Of a DNA stretch of 64,000 nucleotides, positions 6,845 to 16,146 are shown one piece after another. This stretch comes from G963668655 sp963668655 (GTDB taxonomy: Bacteria; Myxococcota_A; SURF-8), in the NCBI GenBank assembly GCA_963668655.2, contig CAXXPQ010000002.1:1054001-1118000 (forward strand). The letters run 5' to 3'. The notes below the pieces were generated by a model, which was not told where the DNA came from, did not search any database, and saw only the letters and a program-made list of their open reading frames with translations. The position numbers and the translations under genes were made by a program. Positions within the stretch are counted from its first letter, which is position 1; the number at the start of each line of letters is the position of its first letter.

Positions 6845-9379
6845 CTAATCCTCTTCCTCCTCGTCTTCCATCTGGGCGGCCTTGACGAAGTTCATGGCGG
6901 CGGCCAGAGCCTTTTCCGTCTTGGCCCGCTGCATGGCGTCGGCCTTGATCTTCTTGTACGCCTTGATGATGCGGTCTTCGTTGACGCGGTTCTTTCGTTC
7001 CAGCGCTTCGTTTTCCTCCTCCATCTCGATCATGCGGTCGCGCATGGCCCGGGCTTTTTCCTCGATGGCGGACAGCTTCTCGTCGTACTGGCTGCGCGCG
7101 GACTCGAACTTTTCCTCGTAGCTGTTCTTCAGGTCTTCCAGTTCGGTCTTGGTGCGATCGTACTGTTCCTGTAAGTCGGCCAGCCGGGCCTCGGCGGCGC
7201 TTTTACCCTGCTGGGAGGTTTCCAGACTGGAAAGCAAGGCCTGCCGCTTGGATTGCAGATCGGTGATTTCGCTGCGAGCCTGATCCAGACTGTTGTGGAA
7301 TCCGTCGCTTTCCTCCTTGGTCTTGGCCAGCGCCTCGCGGGTGTCGGAAAGCGATTGGCGGATGTCCTTGACTTCTTCTTCCATGCCGGAGCGCTCGTTT
7401 TTCAGCGTCTCCAGTTCCATGGACAGGTCTTCTTTCTCCTTAACCGTCCGGTCGCGTTCCTCTTCCAGGGCGCGCAGGGAATTCTCGGACTGTTCCACTT
7501 TGTCCTTCAGGTCCAGGATCCGTGCTTTGGACGCTTCCAGCAGGGTGCGCAGTTCCTCCTGACTGTCGGCGTATTCGGTCTTGGCCGTCTCGAACTCGAC
7601 GTTGAGCGTCTCTTTTTCCGTAACCAGGCGGGCCTTTTCCTCTTCCGCCTGGCGCAGGCTTTCGGTCAGGCTGTCCTTGCGGGCGCGCAGATCGTTCAAT
7701 TCGGCGTTGGCGGTGGCCAGTGCCGCCGAAAGATGCTCCTTTTCGGAGAGCAGGCCGGATTTCTCTTCCTCGGCGTCCTTCAGCGTCTCCACCAGTTTAT
7801 CCTTGCGGGTGCGCAGATCCTCCAGTTCGGAACTGGCGGCGGCAAGCTGCGGTTTCAACTCCGATAGATCCTTGCGCGCCTGGTCGCGCTCCGAGATGAT
7901 GGCTTCCACCTGCTGGCTGAGGCGACTCTCCGCCATCTGGGAATCAGCCAGGGACTTGGAGGTATTGGCCAGGCTTTCCTTCATCTGGGACTCGCGGGAC
8001 TGGTAACCTTCCAGCTTGGTCTTGGCCGATTGCAGATATTCCTGGAGTCGCGCGCGTTCGGACTTGGCCTGCTCCAGCGCGGAGCGGGCCTCGGAATGGG
8101 TGGCCTTCAACGCGTTCAGCGCCGTCTCGGTTTCGGTGCGTCCCTTGCGAGCTTCTTCCAGACCGGTTTGCAGTTCCAGCACGCGTTCCTCCAGTGCGGC
8201 GTTTGTCTCCTTGGCGTTGTCCAGGAGACGTTGCAGATCTCCGGAATAAACTTCTGCGTCGGACAGGGCGTTTTTCTGTTCCTGCACGACGCGCCGCAGT
8301 TCCTCGCGTTCGGTCTCCAGTTCCTTGATCGTGGCCCGAGTGCCGTCCAGCGCCCGGTTCAGTTCACCGACTTTTTCGTCGTAGCGGTCCTTGGCTTCCC
8401 GCTGTTCGTCCTCCAGCCGAACCTGGAGACGCTCGATCTTCTGGTCCTTTTCCTCGATGGATGTCTCCAAGCGGCCCAGTTTGCGGGTGACCTCCACGTT
8501 CTCTTCGCTCTTCAGCCGGGAAACCTTTTCCGCGGAGGCCAGCGCCCGTTTCAGTTCGGCCAGTTGTTCGCTCTCGTCGCCGCTGAGGTCCAGTTCGGTT
8601 TCGGCGGCGGGCTGGGAGGAAAGAACCGGCGGTTCGGGAAGATCCACGAAAGCCGGCTTGGGTTTGGGTTTGGGTTCCGGTCGGGGCTCGGGCTCCCTCG
8701 GAATTTCCGGGGTCGGTGCGGGTTTGGCCGCAGGCTCCGGTTCCGGCTCGTCCGGAAAATCGAGATCGTCCAATGCATCGTCGGGGTCGTTCAGCAACCG
8801 ATCCAGTTCCGCCAGATCGATATCGTCTTCGGGGCTTCCTTCGCTGACTTCCGCGCCGTTGTCGTCACTGGAAAACAGGCTGTCGAAATCATCCAGAACG
8901 GCTTCGTCCAGATCGCCCGAGGCGGTAGGCGCGTTCGAAGGGCTGGGGGCTTTCGCCGGAGCGGCGGGCTCCTTTTCGGACTCCGAAACCGCCGGAACGG
9001 CCAGGGCCAGGCCCAGGTCCGTGCTGAGGATATCGATCAGGTCCGGCGCCCGGAAGGGCTTGTGCAGGTAAAGATCGGCGTGTCGTTTCAAGCGCCGGTG
9101 TTTTTCGAAGGTCTTTTCCGGCACGTCGGCGCCGGTGATGATGAAGGTCGTCCTGTCCAACTGCTCGCTTTTCTTCAGCGTGGTGAAGACGGCGAACCCG
9201 TTGCCGTCGGCAAGAACGGTGTCGATCAGCACGACATCCGGGCGCATCTGCTCGGCTTTCTGGACGCCTCCCGCGCTGTTATCGGTCAGGGATACATCCA
9301 CGCCATGTTCTCCGAGAGAGGATTTCAACTCCTCGGCGAATTGCCGGTCACCGTCGATCACAAGCATTTGTGGCGCCAT
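6845..9379 (-). CDS. FrzS/AglZ-like protein: receiver domain plus long coiled coil
   Basis: 844 residues. Residues ~5-115 form a CheY-like receiver: an acidic start VIDGD, the candidate phospho-acceptor D53 in VVLIDTVL, a T in FIITGAD and the lysine in LHKPF. The stretch FEKHRRLKRHADLYLHKPF closely resembles the pseudo-receiver of Myxococcus FrzS/AglZ (from memory, not aligned). A Pro/Glu/Asp-rich linker (~120-255) follows, then ~560 residues of continuous heptad-rich coiled coil with many E, K, L and Q. FrzS and AglZ are polarity proteins of gliding and pilus motility. By analogy this could be a cell-pole or motility regulator, but the coiled-coil part allows no firm functional claim. Start ATG chosen after ACAGGGGGCA. 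Confidence 0.7.
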   Translation of the reverse strand: MAPQMLVIDGDRQFAEELKSSLGEHGVDVSLTDNSAGGVQKAEQMRPDVVLIDTVLADGNGFAVFTTLKKSEQLDRTTFIITGADVPEKTFEKHRRLKRHADLYLHKPFRAPDLIDILSTDLGLALAVPAVSESEKEPAAPAKAPSPSNAPTASGDLDEAVLDDFDSLFSSDDNGAEVSEGSPEDDIDLAELDRLLNDPDDALDDLDFPDEPEPEPAAKPAPTPEIPREPEPRPEPKPKPKPAFVDLPEPPVLSSQPAAETELDLSGDESEQLAELKRALASAEKVSRLKSEENVEVTRKLGRLETSIEEKDQKIERLQVRLEDEQREAKDRYDEKVGELNRALDGTRATIKELETEREELRRVVQEQKNALSDAEVYSGDLQRLLDNAKETNAALEERVLELQTGLEEARKGRTETETALNALKATHSEARSALEQAKSERARLQEYLQSAKTKLEGYQSRESQMKESLANTSKSLADSQMAESRLSQQVEAIISERDQARKDLSELKPQLAAASSELEDLRTRKDKLVETLKDAEEEKSGLLSEKEHLSAALATANAELNDLRARKDSLTESLRQAEEEKARLVTEKETLNVEFETAKTEYADSQEELRTLLEASKARILDLKDKVEQSENSLRALEEERDRTVKEKEDLSMELETLKNERSGMEEEVKDIRQSLSDTREALAKTKEESDGFHNSLDQARSEITDLQSKRQALLSSLETSQQGKSAAEARLADLQEQYDRTKTELEDLKNSYEEKFESARSQYDEKLSAIEEKARAMRDRMIEMEEENEALERKNRVNEDRIIKAYKKIKADAMQRAKTEKALAAAMNFVKAAQMEDEEEED

Positions 9380-9405
9380 GCCATTGCCCCCTGTTCCGCG
9401 TGGAG

Positions 9406-9885
9406 TCAGTCGCTCTTGCCCCTCAACTTCGAAATCGCTTTTTTAATCTCTCCCGGCCCTTTCAGACCGTGCCGCGCCAGAAACGAAAGCACCGCCTTGC
9501 CGCCCATGGCCAGGATGCCGAAGACCCCCATGCGCGTAAGCCCGATGAAGCCGGTGTTCAGTTTCACGCCCAGCGTGTAATCCGGATCCTCGGAAACCAT
9601 GATCTTGAAGAACTCTACGCCGTACTCGCCGATATCGTCCGATCCGAAATCCAGAAGTCGCTGGATGGCTTTCGGACTGATGGTGAAACGCAGCTTGGGT
9701 TCCTCCGGACACGGACCCGTGCGGAGAAAGGTCTGCTTGTTCTCGCGGACAACGTGATAGGGATTCTCGTCCCCGACGATGTTCATCTCGATAATCGTTC
9801 CGTTTTTCAACGGCTTGGACGCCTTGACCGCGGCGGGCCGTTCTTCCAGAAACTTCCGCAATGCTTCGAAATCTGATTGACTCAC
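9406..9885 (-). CDS. Conserved-looking protein of unknown function
   Basis: 159 residues, no signal peptide. The central part (FTISPKAIQRLLDFGSDDIG followed by a Y-T-L-G-V-K-L segment) is loosely reminiscent of SCP2-like lipid-binding folds, followed by a hydrophobic stretch near residues 113-135 (FIGLTRMGVFGILAMGG). The similarity is weak and I do not assign a function. It lies 26 bp upstream of the coiled-coil receiver gene in the same direction, so the two are probably cotranscribed. ATG start preceded by a GGGAGGC-type ribosome site on the minus strand. Confidence 0.65.
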   Translation of the reverse strand: MSQSDFEALRKFLEERPAAVKASKPLKNGTIIEMNIVGDENPYHVVRENKQTFLRTGPCPEEPKLRFTISPKAIQRLLDFGSDDIGEYGVEFFKIMVSEDPDYTLGVKLNTGFIGLTRMGVFGILAMGGKAVLSFLARHGLKGPGEIKKAISKLRGKSD

Positions 9886-9999
9886 GGATGGAGCCTCCCG
9901 TATTTAGGCGAAATGCCCGTTTTTATGAGTATGCAAGAACGTAACAGTTCGTGGATACCACAATTCCGGAGATCGCGCAACTTTTCACTCCAAAACCCG

Positions 10000-10419
10000 T
10001 TCCTTCCATCCGCCGCAGACTCTTTCCGGATATCCGGGGCAATGACTCCGTGCCCCTCCCGAGAGGGTGCACCCGCTTTGCGGTCTGGCATGGTTTTTGC
10101 GGAGGTTTTCGCGAGAATGAACGGGAATGTCGATGGAGAATGCGTCCGGTAGCCGTCGAAGGATCCCGTTGTCAGGATCCTTCAACGGCTCTGAGACGGC
10201 GCGCCGACCTTTGCCGTTCGACCGTTCTTCTCTCGCGAAAACCGGCGCGGCACGCTTTTTGCGTCCGGCATGAGGTTTGCAAACACCTGATATTTCGGGA
10301 GTTATCGAATCGCAAACCGTCGTGCCGGTGCAAAAAGCGTGCCGCTTGCAGAAAACCATGCCAGACCGCCGTCATCGGAGTGAGGCTTTCCGGAAAGAGC
10401 CTGCGGCGGATGGAAGGAA
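10000..10419. repeat. ~420-nt nested imperfect palindrome (possible MITE or structured RNA)
   Basis: The outer arms 10000-10030 and 10389-10419 match as inverted repeats at 30 of 31 positions. Inside them, 10080-10097 pairs with 10352-10369 (18 of 18), 10104-10124 pairs with 10222-10243 (one extra base and few mismatches), 10247-10262 pairs with 10330-10345 (16 of 16), and 10274-10280 pairs with 10312-10318. A further hairpin sits at 10151-10190. The whole would fold as a branched, closed structure. No target-site duplication is obvious at its ends. No plausible gene lies in 9886-10564. Confidence 0.85.
10151..10190. repeat. Internal hairpin of the large palindrome
   Basis: Arms AGCCGTCGAAGGATCC and GGATCCTTCAACGGCT pair with a single mismatch around the loop CGTTGTCA. 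No T-run follows, so it does not look like a simple terminator. It forms one branch of the larger structure at 10000-10419. Confidence 0.85.
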
Positions 10420-10564
10420 GGTTGAATGAAAGGGGATGCCGAATCCCTCGACGAATGAGGAAGGGCTGTGGTAGGATGTGGGCCGGTCGGTGTCGGTGTG
10501 GACGGACGCGGACGGGAAACAAAGTAAAAGACGAAGAATTCGGTGAGTGGATGGAGAGTAACGT

Positions 10565-11578
10565 ATGCGGATACTGGTGACCGGAGGAGCGGGGTTTATC
10601 GGCGGGAATTTCGTACTGTATTGGCTGGAGAAACACCCGGAAGACGAGATCGTCACCCTGGACGCCCTGACCTACGCGGGCAATCTGGAGAATCTGGAAT
10701 CCTTGAAGGATGATGAACGGCACCGCTTCGTGCGGGGGCGGGTGGAGGATCCGGAGGCGGTGGCGGTGGCTATGGAAGGCTGCGAGGTGGTGGTGCATTT
10801 CGCGGCGGAAAGTTTCGTGGATCGTTCCATCGTGGGGCCGCAGGTGTTTATCACCACGAACGTGGTGGGCAGCCAGGTGCTGTTCGACCGGGCGCGGGAG
10901 ACGGGAGTGCGGAAGTTCGTTCTGGTGAGCACGGACGAGGTATACGGGGCTTTGGGGAAAGAAGGGATGTTCACGGAAAAATCGCCTCTGGCTCCCAACA
11001 ATCCGTATTCGGCCAGCAAGGCGGCGGCGGATTTATTGGCGCGGTCGTACTGGAAGACCTTCGACTTTCCGGTGGTGGTGACCCATTGCTCCAACAATTA
11101 CGGACCCTTGCAGTTTCCGGAGAAATTCATTCCGCTGTTCATGATCCGCGCCATGGAAAACCGACCCTTGCCGCTGTATGGCGATGGCGGCAACGTGCGG
11201 GATTGGATCCATGTGGAGGATCACTGCCGGGGGATCGAGCATGCCGTTCTGTCGGGAACGCCGGGAGAAGTCGTGAACTTCGGCGGGAACTGCGAGCGCA
11301 GCAATCTGGAGATCGCCAGGCGCATCTGCCGCATCGCCGGGCGGGACGAATCGCTGATTACCTTCGTGAAGGATCGGCCGGGCCACGATTTCCGTTACGC
11401 CATCGACGGTTCCTACGCCAGGCGGACTTACGGATTCGTTCCCGGACCGCCGGTGGAGGATCGGCTGGAGGAGCTTTTTGACTGGTATGTGGCCAACGAA
11501 GGCTGGTGGCGGCGTATATTGTCCGGCGAATACAAGGATTTCCACGCGAAGTGGTACGGGGAACGCGGGATGATCTAG
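10565..11578 (+). CDS. rfbB: dTDP-glucose 4,6-dehydratase (RmlB/RfbB)
   Basis: 337 residues, the usual length for RmlB. It has the NAD-binding Rossmann motif TGGAGFIG at residues 7-14, the STDEVYG segment with the family's catalytic T-D-E, and the Y-x-x-x-K pair in NPYSASKAAAD. It converts dTDP-glucose to dTDP-4-keto-6-deoxyglucose, the first committed step towards dTDP-rhamnose and related deoxysugars for surface polysaccharides. No other rml genes are adjacent, so it stands alone in this window. ATG start after GGATGGAGAGTAACGT. The large palindrome lies ~145 bp upstream. Confidence 0.92.
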   Translation: MRILVTGGAGFIGGNFVLYWLEKHPEDEIVTLDALTYAGNLENLESLKDDERHRFVRGRVEDPEAVAVAMEGCEVVVHFAAESFVDRSIVGPQVFITTNVVGSQVLFDRARETGVRKFVLVSTDEVYGALGKEGMFTEKSPLAPNNPYSASKAAADLLARSYWKTFDFPVVVTHCSNNYGPLQFPEKFIPLFMIRAMENRPLPLYGDGGNVRDWIHVEDHCRGIEHAVLSGTPGEVVNFGGNCERSNLEIARRICRIAGRDESLITFVKDRPGHDFRYAIDGSYARRTYGFVPGPPVEDRLEELFDWYVANEGWWRRILSGEYKDFHAKWYGERGMI

Positions 11579-11695
11579 GATGGAAAGCACCGTTCTGCTT
11601 CTTTCTTCGCTTGCGGGCGCGAGAGAAAATGCTTGCCATGTTTGCCCCGGAGCGCTATGTTTTCTCCCTCGAACGGCGCTTTGCGAGACGGATTG

Positions 11696-11772
11696 CGGGG
11701 CGTGGCGCAGCTTGGTAGCGCGTCTGCTTTGGGAGCAGAAAGTCGCTGGTTCAAATCCAGTCGCCCCGACCA
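11696..11772 (+). tRNA. tRNA-Pro (anticodon TGG)
   Basis: A 77-nt cloverleaf with encoded CCA: acceptor CGGGGCG (11696-11702) pairs with CGCCCCG (11762-11768), followed by discriminator A and CCA. The anticodon stem TCTGC/GCAGA encloses loop TTTGGGA with anticodon TGG at 11730-11732. The T-loop GGTTCAAATCC is standard. Confidence 0.96.
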
Positions 11773-11784
11773 ATTTTCATTAAA

Positions 11785-11819
11785 AAAGGCGAGTTGTATG
11801 ACTCGTCTTTCTTTGTTTT
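11785..11819 (+). terminator. Terminator of tRNA-Pro
   Basis: Stem AAAGGCGAGT pairs with ACTCGTCTTT (one G-U pair) around the loop TGTATG, followed by CTTTGTTTT. It starts 13 bp after the tRNA and is well placed to end its transcript. Confidence 0.75.
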
Positions 11820-11888
11820 ACGGCGGATCGAGATGGAAAGCGGATTTCCCGTTGAGAAATTCCGCGAAACCGAACACGGAGAACGAGC

Positions 11889-12710
11889 ATGCATGATTAC
11901 GACCGCACGCGAGAGAGCTGGAACCGGGCCACGCGAAACCACAACCGGCACAAGGGCGACCAGGCGGCCTTTCTGAAAGACGGCGGAAGCACGCTCTTTC
12001 CGGAGGAACTCGCCCTGTTGGGCGACGTGACCGGAAAGACGTTGGTGCATCTGCAATGCAACTCCGGGCAGGACTCGCTTTGTCTGGCGCGGCTGGGCGC
12101 GCGGGTCACCGGGGTGGATTTCAGCGAGGAGGCCATCGGTTTCGCCCAAAAGCTTTCCACGGATGCAGGCATCGCGGCCGAATTCGTTCTACATGAAGTG
12201 ATTAGCTGGATGCGGAAGACGGAACAAAGGTTCGATTTGGCCTTTTCCAGCTACGGCGCCACCTGCTGGTTGCCGGATCTGGATGCCTGGGCCGAGGGCC
12301 TGCGTCGGGTGATCGTCCCCGGAGGCCGCTTCGTCTACGTGGAATTTCATCCGATCGCGCCGAGTTTCACTCCGGATCTGCGTCTTGCGGAGGACGATTA
12401 TTTCCATCCCGGACCCTACTACGAACCGGTGGGAGATTACGTGGCCCAATCCGGAAAGGCGCTTCTGGGGTCGGGCGAACTCCCGCCGGGAGAGAACGAT
12501 ATCCCGGCCACGAGCTGGCAGCACGGCCTGGCGGAAATGGTGGATACCCTGGCGCGGCATGGATTCCGCATCGAGGCCATGAAGGAATATCCCTACAGCA
12601 ATGGAGCCCGCATACTGGACGGCCTGGTGGAGGCGCCCGGACGGCGTTACGTCTGGCCTGAGGGCATGGCCCGTCTGCCGCTGATGTACGGATTGTCGGC
12701 AAGGCACTGA
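11889..12710 (+). CDS. Class I SAM-dependent methyltransferase
   Basis: 273 residues. Motif I is the variant LVHLQCNSGQDSL (around residues 52-64), followed by the acidic loop VTGVDFSEEAI at the end of strand beta-2, and LAFSSYGATCWLPDLDAW for strand 4. The fold is a seven-stranded Rossmann methyltransferase of the Methyltransf_25 type. The substrate cannot be told from the sequence; small-molecule methylation is more likely than rRNA because no RNA-binding module is present. ATG at 11889 follows GGAGAACGAGC. It is convergent with the histidine kinase gene, with only 6 bp between the two stops. Confidence 0.8.
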   Translation: MHDYDRTRESWNRATRNHNRHKGDQAAFLKDGGSTLFPEELALLGDVTGKTLVHLQCNSGQDSLCLARLGARVTGVDFSEEAIGFAQKLSTDAGIAAEFVLHEVISWMRKTEQRFDLAFSSYGATCWLPDLDAWAEGLRRVIVPGGRFVYVEFHPIAPSFTPDLRLAEDDYFHPGPYYEPVGDYVAQSGKALLGSGELPPGENDIPATSWQHGLAEMVDTLARHGFRIEAMKEYPYSNGARILDGLVEAPGRRYVWPEGMARLPLMYGLSARH

Positions 12711-12716
12711 ATTGGC

Positions 12717-15700
12717 CTAACTATCCAGGATCTCACGGATCTTGGCGGCCAGGTCTTTCGGAGTGTAGGGTTTTCCGATGAAGTTCATGTTCTTTTCCAG
12801 CACGCCGTGGTGGACGATGACGTTGTCCGTATAGCCGGAAGAAAACAGATATTTTGTGTTGGGACGGCTTTTCAGCAGGCGATCGGCCAGTTCGCGCCCG
12901 TTCATGTGGGGCATGATGACATCCGTCAGCAGCAGGTGAATGCGGCCCGGATGTTTCTCGCTGATTTCCAGAGCCTCCGCGCCGTGCTGGGCCACCAGGG
13001 TGGTGTATCCCAGCCGGGCCAGAATGCGGTGGGTCATATTGCGCACGATGTCGTCGTCTTCCACGAGCAGAATGGTCTCGGTGCCACGCATTAAAAACCC
13101 CAGCTCGCGGCTCCGGCGGATGGGTTCGGCCTTGTCCATCACCTTGGGGAAGTACACCCGGAAGGTGCTTCCCCGACCCGGATCGGACTCCACGTCGATA
13201 AACCCCTTGTGCTGTCTCGTGATGCCGTAGGCCGTGGAGAGCCCCAGGCCGGTTCCTTTTTCCATGCCCTTCGTGGTGAAAAAGGGTTCGAAAATTTTTC
13301 CGACGATTTCTTTTTCCATGCCCAGACCGGTGTCGGTGATTTCCAGCATCACGAAGCGTTCGCTTTCGGCTTGCGGGTGGGCCTGCCGGAACGCTTCGTC
13401 CGCGGCCACGTCGTCGGTGGCGATGCGCAGGCTCCCGCCGTCGGGCATGGCGTCCCGGGCGTTGACGACCAGGTTGATGATGATCTGTTCCACCTGCCCC
13501 GGATCGGCCTTGATGCGCCCCAGCCGCTTTTTCAGGTCGGTGCGCAGTTCCACGTCCTCCCCGATGATGCGGCGAAGCATCTTCTGCAAATTGGCGACCA
13601 GTTCGTTCAGGTTGATGATCTTCGGTTCGATGATCTGCTTGCGGCTGAAGGCCAGAAGCTGCCGGGTCAGTCCCGCCGCATGTTCGGAAGCCTTGCGGAT
13701 CTCGATCAGCACGTCCGCCAGGGGGTCGGACGGATTCATGTCCATCAAAGCTAAAGAGAGATTGCCGTTGATGCCCGTCAGCAGGTTGTTGAAATCGTGG
13801 GCGATGCCGCCCGCCAGGCGGCCGATGGCCTCCATTTTCTGGCTCTGGTGAAGCTGGTTTTCCAGGTTGGATTTCTCTTTTTCCAGCTCCTTCCGGCCGG
13901 AAATGTCCTCCACGATGGCCTGTACGCGGGCCAGGCGGCCGGATTCGTCGCGAATGGGCCGCAGGTGGTAGCGCAGCATGGCGTCCTTTTCCCAGACGGA
14001 ATGCATGGGCTTTTCGCTGACGATGGTTTCCCCGCTTTCCATGCAGCGGCGCAGATCCTGGCTGATGCCCGAGCTTTCCATGGCTTCATCGTCGAGCAGA
14101 TTGATGGAACGCAGTTCTTCCGGGGACGGAGCGCTCAGAATGCGGGCCATTTCGTCGTTGGCTTCCAGGATGCGACCTTCCAGATCGGCGGAGATGATTC
14201 CCAGGGGGGCGTTTTCCACCAGGAGGCGGTAGCGGCTTTCGCTTTCCCGGAGCGACTGCTCGGCCCGTCGCCGTTTGGTAATGTCCACGCCGATGCCCCA
14301 GGTGTGCCAGCCGGGAAGGGGCAGGCTGCCGGAGATGGAGGACCAGCTGATGATGCGCTCCGCTCCGCTCTTGGTGACGATCTTCCATTCCCGGTCGCGG
14401 AAATCCTTTCCTCCGCGCAGAAGATCCTCCCGAACCTGCTCCCGGTAGGTCTCGTCGGGGTAGAGAAGCTCCAGGGCGTCCTTGCGCTGGATGATCTCCT
14501 CGGCGGTATAGCCGCTGACCCGCTCGCATTCCCGGTTCCACATCACGAACGCGCCGTCTTCGTCGAAGGCGTCCAGAAGGACGGGCATGTTCTGGACGAC
14601 CTGGCGCAACCGTTCGCGCTCTTCCTCCAGCTCCATGCGAATGCGGTATTCCTCCGTCACGTCGCGGAAGACCAGCACCGCCCCGACCACGTTTCCGTCC
14701 AGATCGCGAATGGGCGCGGCGCTGTCCGAGATCTGTCTTTTCTCGCCGCCCTTGGCGATCAACGCGGTATGATTGGCGAGCCCCACGACCTCGCCGTCCT
14801 TCAGCACCCGATGCACCGGGTTCGGGGCCTCCTCGCCGGTTCGCGTGTGGATGACGTGGAAAATCTCCGAAATGGGCTTGCCCTCGGCTTCCGAAAGCGA
14901 AAATCCGGTCAGGGTTTCCGCCACGGGATTCATCTGCGTGACCGCTCCCTCGTTGTCGGTGGCGATCACCGCGTCCCCGATGGAATTCAGGGTGATGCGC
15001 AGATTCTCCTCGCTGGCCTCCAAAGCCATCATGGTCAGTTCCAGGGTGGCGGCCTTCCGGATCAGATCCTCGTTGGCGCGCGCCAGGGAGGCCGTGCGCT
15101 CCTGAACCAGATCCTCCAGCTTTTCCTTGTGCGCCCGGAGCGTCTCCTTCGCCTCCTTGCGGCGCTCGATTTCCTCGCTCAGTTCGCGGGTGCGTTCCTC
15201 CACCCGGCGTTCCAGTTCGGTCTGGGTCTTTTCCAGCGCGTCCTTGGCCCGTTTCAGTTCGGTGATGTCGTCGAAGGTACAGTGAACCCGATAAGGCTTA
15301 ACGTTCCCCCGCGAGAACTCGGGCACGGCGGAAATGCGAATCCAGCGCCGCCGGTTCTCCCTGGGATTGTGAATGCCCATGACCACGCCCCGAAAAGGCG
15401 TGCGCTTTTTCAGACTCATCATGGCGGGGTGTTCCAGGCCGGAGAACTCGGAACCGTCCTCCCGCACGGCCTGCCAGTCCTGGCTGTCGGAGTCCATGCT
15501 CAGCATGTCTTCCAGATCGCGGCCCAGAATTCGCTCGGCGGCGGGGTTGGCCCCGATGATGCGTCCCTCCGAGTTCTGATAGACCACGCCCTGGTACATG
15601 GTTTCGAAGAGGTTCTGGAACTTGTCCTCGCTTTCGAAGTCGCCCACGGTCCGGATTAAGCGGGGAGTCTCGCCCTCGAAACGCACCAGCAAGGCGCCGG

Positions 15701-16025
15701 GATCTTCTTCGGAAGCCGGAATTCCGGAAATCGTCAGAACTCCCCGTTCCGGGTCCGAGGGATTTCTTCCCAGGTCCAGTTCCACGCGCCAGGAGCCGTC
15801 TTCCTTCGCTTTTCGAATCGCGTGATCCGTGCTGAGAATGATGCCGGCCCGGGCCAGAACGGCGGCCAGATCCAGGTTTTCCAACTCCGAAAACGGGGAT
15901 TGCAGAAAGGCTTCCGCCGCCGGGGTGCAGGCGCGCAATCTGCCCTCCGGATCGAGGATCAGCAAAACTCCGGGATGAATATCAAGCAAATGCTCCACAA
16001 GCGCGGGATATCGATGCATCGTCAT
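12717..16025 (-). CDS. Multi-PAS hybrid sensor histidine kinase with receiver domain
   Basis: 1102 residues from the ATG at 16025, which has GGAG six bases upstream; an in-frame GTG at 16085 lacks a site. There are about five PAS-like modules (e.g. ILDPEGRLRACTPAAEAFL, GVVYQNSEGRIIGANPAAE, VIATDNEGAVTQMNPVAE, GIISADLEGRILEANDEMA), with a charged coiled coil between the second and third. The HisKA H-box GGIAHDFNNLL lies near residue 742, then the HATPase N, G1 and G2 boxes (VNARDAMPDGG, DTGLGM, GTGLGLS). A C-terminal receiver carries the acceptor aspartate in LLTDVIMPHMNG near residue 1033. No transmembrane helix is visible, so it is probably a cytoplasmic sensor. The signal is unknown and no response-regulator gene is adjacent. 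Confidence 0.92.
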   Translation of the reverse strand: MTMHRYPALVEHLLDIHPGVLLILDPEGRLRACTPAAEAFLQSPFSELENLDLAAVLARAGIILSTDHAIRKAKEDGSWRVELDLGRNPSDPERGVLTISGIPASEEDPGALLVRFEGETPRLIRTVGDFESEDKFQNLFETMYQGVVYQNSEGRIIGANPAAERILGRDLEDMLSMDSDSQDWQAVREDGSEFSGLEHPAMMSLKKRTPFRGVVMGIHNPRENRRRWIRISAVPEFSRGNVKPYRVHCTFDDITELKRAKDALEKTQTELERRVEERTRELSEEIERRKEAKETLRAHKEKLEDLVQERTASLARANEDLIRKAATLELTMMALEASEENLRITLNSIGDAVIATDNEGAVTQMNPVAETLTGFSLSEAEGKPISEIFHVIHTRTGEEAPNPVHRVLKDGEVVGLANHTALIAKGGEKRQISDSAAPIRDLDGNVVGAVLVFRDVTEEYRIRMELEEERERLRQVVQNMPVLLDAFDEDGAFVMWNRECERVSGYTAEEIIQRKDALELLYPDETYREQVREDLLRGGKDFRDREWKIVTKSGAERIISWSSISGSLPLPGWHTWGIGVDITKRRRAEQSLRESESRYRLLVENAPLGIISADLEGRILEANDEMARILSAPSPEELRSINLLDDEAMESSGISQDLRRCMESGETIVSEKPMHSVWEKDAMLRYHLRPIRDESGRLARVQAIVEDISGRKELEKEKSNLENQLHQSQKMEAIGRLAGGIAHDFNNLLTGINGNLSLALMDMNPSDPLADVLIEIRKASEHAAGLTRQLLAFSRKQIIEPKIINLNELVANLQKMLRRIIGEDVELRTDLKKRLGRIKADPGQVEQIIINLVVNARDAMPDGGSLRIATDDVAADEAFRQAHPQAESERFVMLEITDTGLGMEKEIVGKIFEPFFTTKGMEKGTGLGLSTAYGITRQHKGFIDVESDPGRGSTFRVYFPKVMDKAEPIRRSRELGFLMRGTETILLVEDDDIVRNMTHRILARLGYTTLVAQHGAEALEISEKHPGRIHLLLTDVIMPHMNGRELADRLLKSRPNTKYLFSSGYTDNVIVHHGVLEKNMNFIGKPYTPKDLAAKIREILDS

Positions 16026-16117
16026 GACTACTCCACGTCTCCACCGGAGCGGATCCGGCGACCTGCACGAGGGGAGGATTCCCACGGAAATCGGTTTTCA
16101 GTCATTGCACGATAATG

Positions 16118-16146
16118 ATTATACCACAAATCGGTCTCGAAAAAAG
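16118..16146 (-). promoter_or_regulatory. Possible promoter of the hybrid kinase gene
   Basis: On the minus strand a perfect TATAAT (16118-16123) lies about 93 bp upstream of the kinase start at 16025. The hexamer 17 bp further upstream is only CTTTTT, so the -35 match is poor. Supported mainly by the -10. Confidence 0.4.

Noticed and set aside
11696..11889. tRNA-Pro as an integration site (attB)
   Set aside because: No integrase gene and no repeat of the tRNA 3' end was seen downstream in the window.
13797..15659. Plus-strand frame of about 620 codons opposite the hybrid histidine kinase
   Set aside because: Kinase, PAS and receiver motifs are on the minus strand; the plus frame has none.
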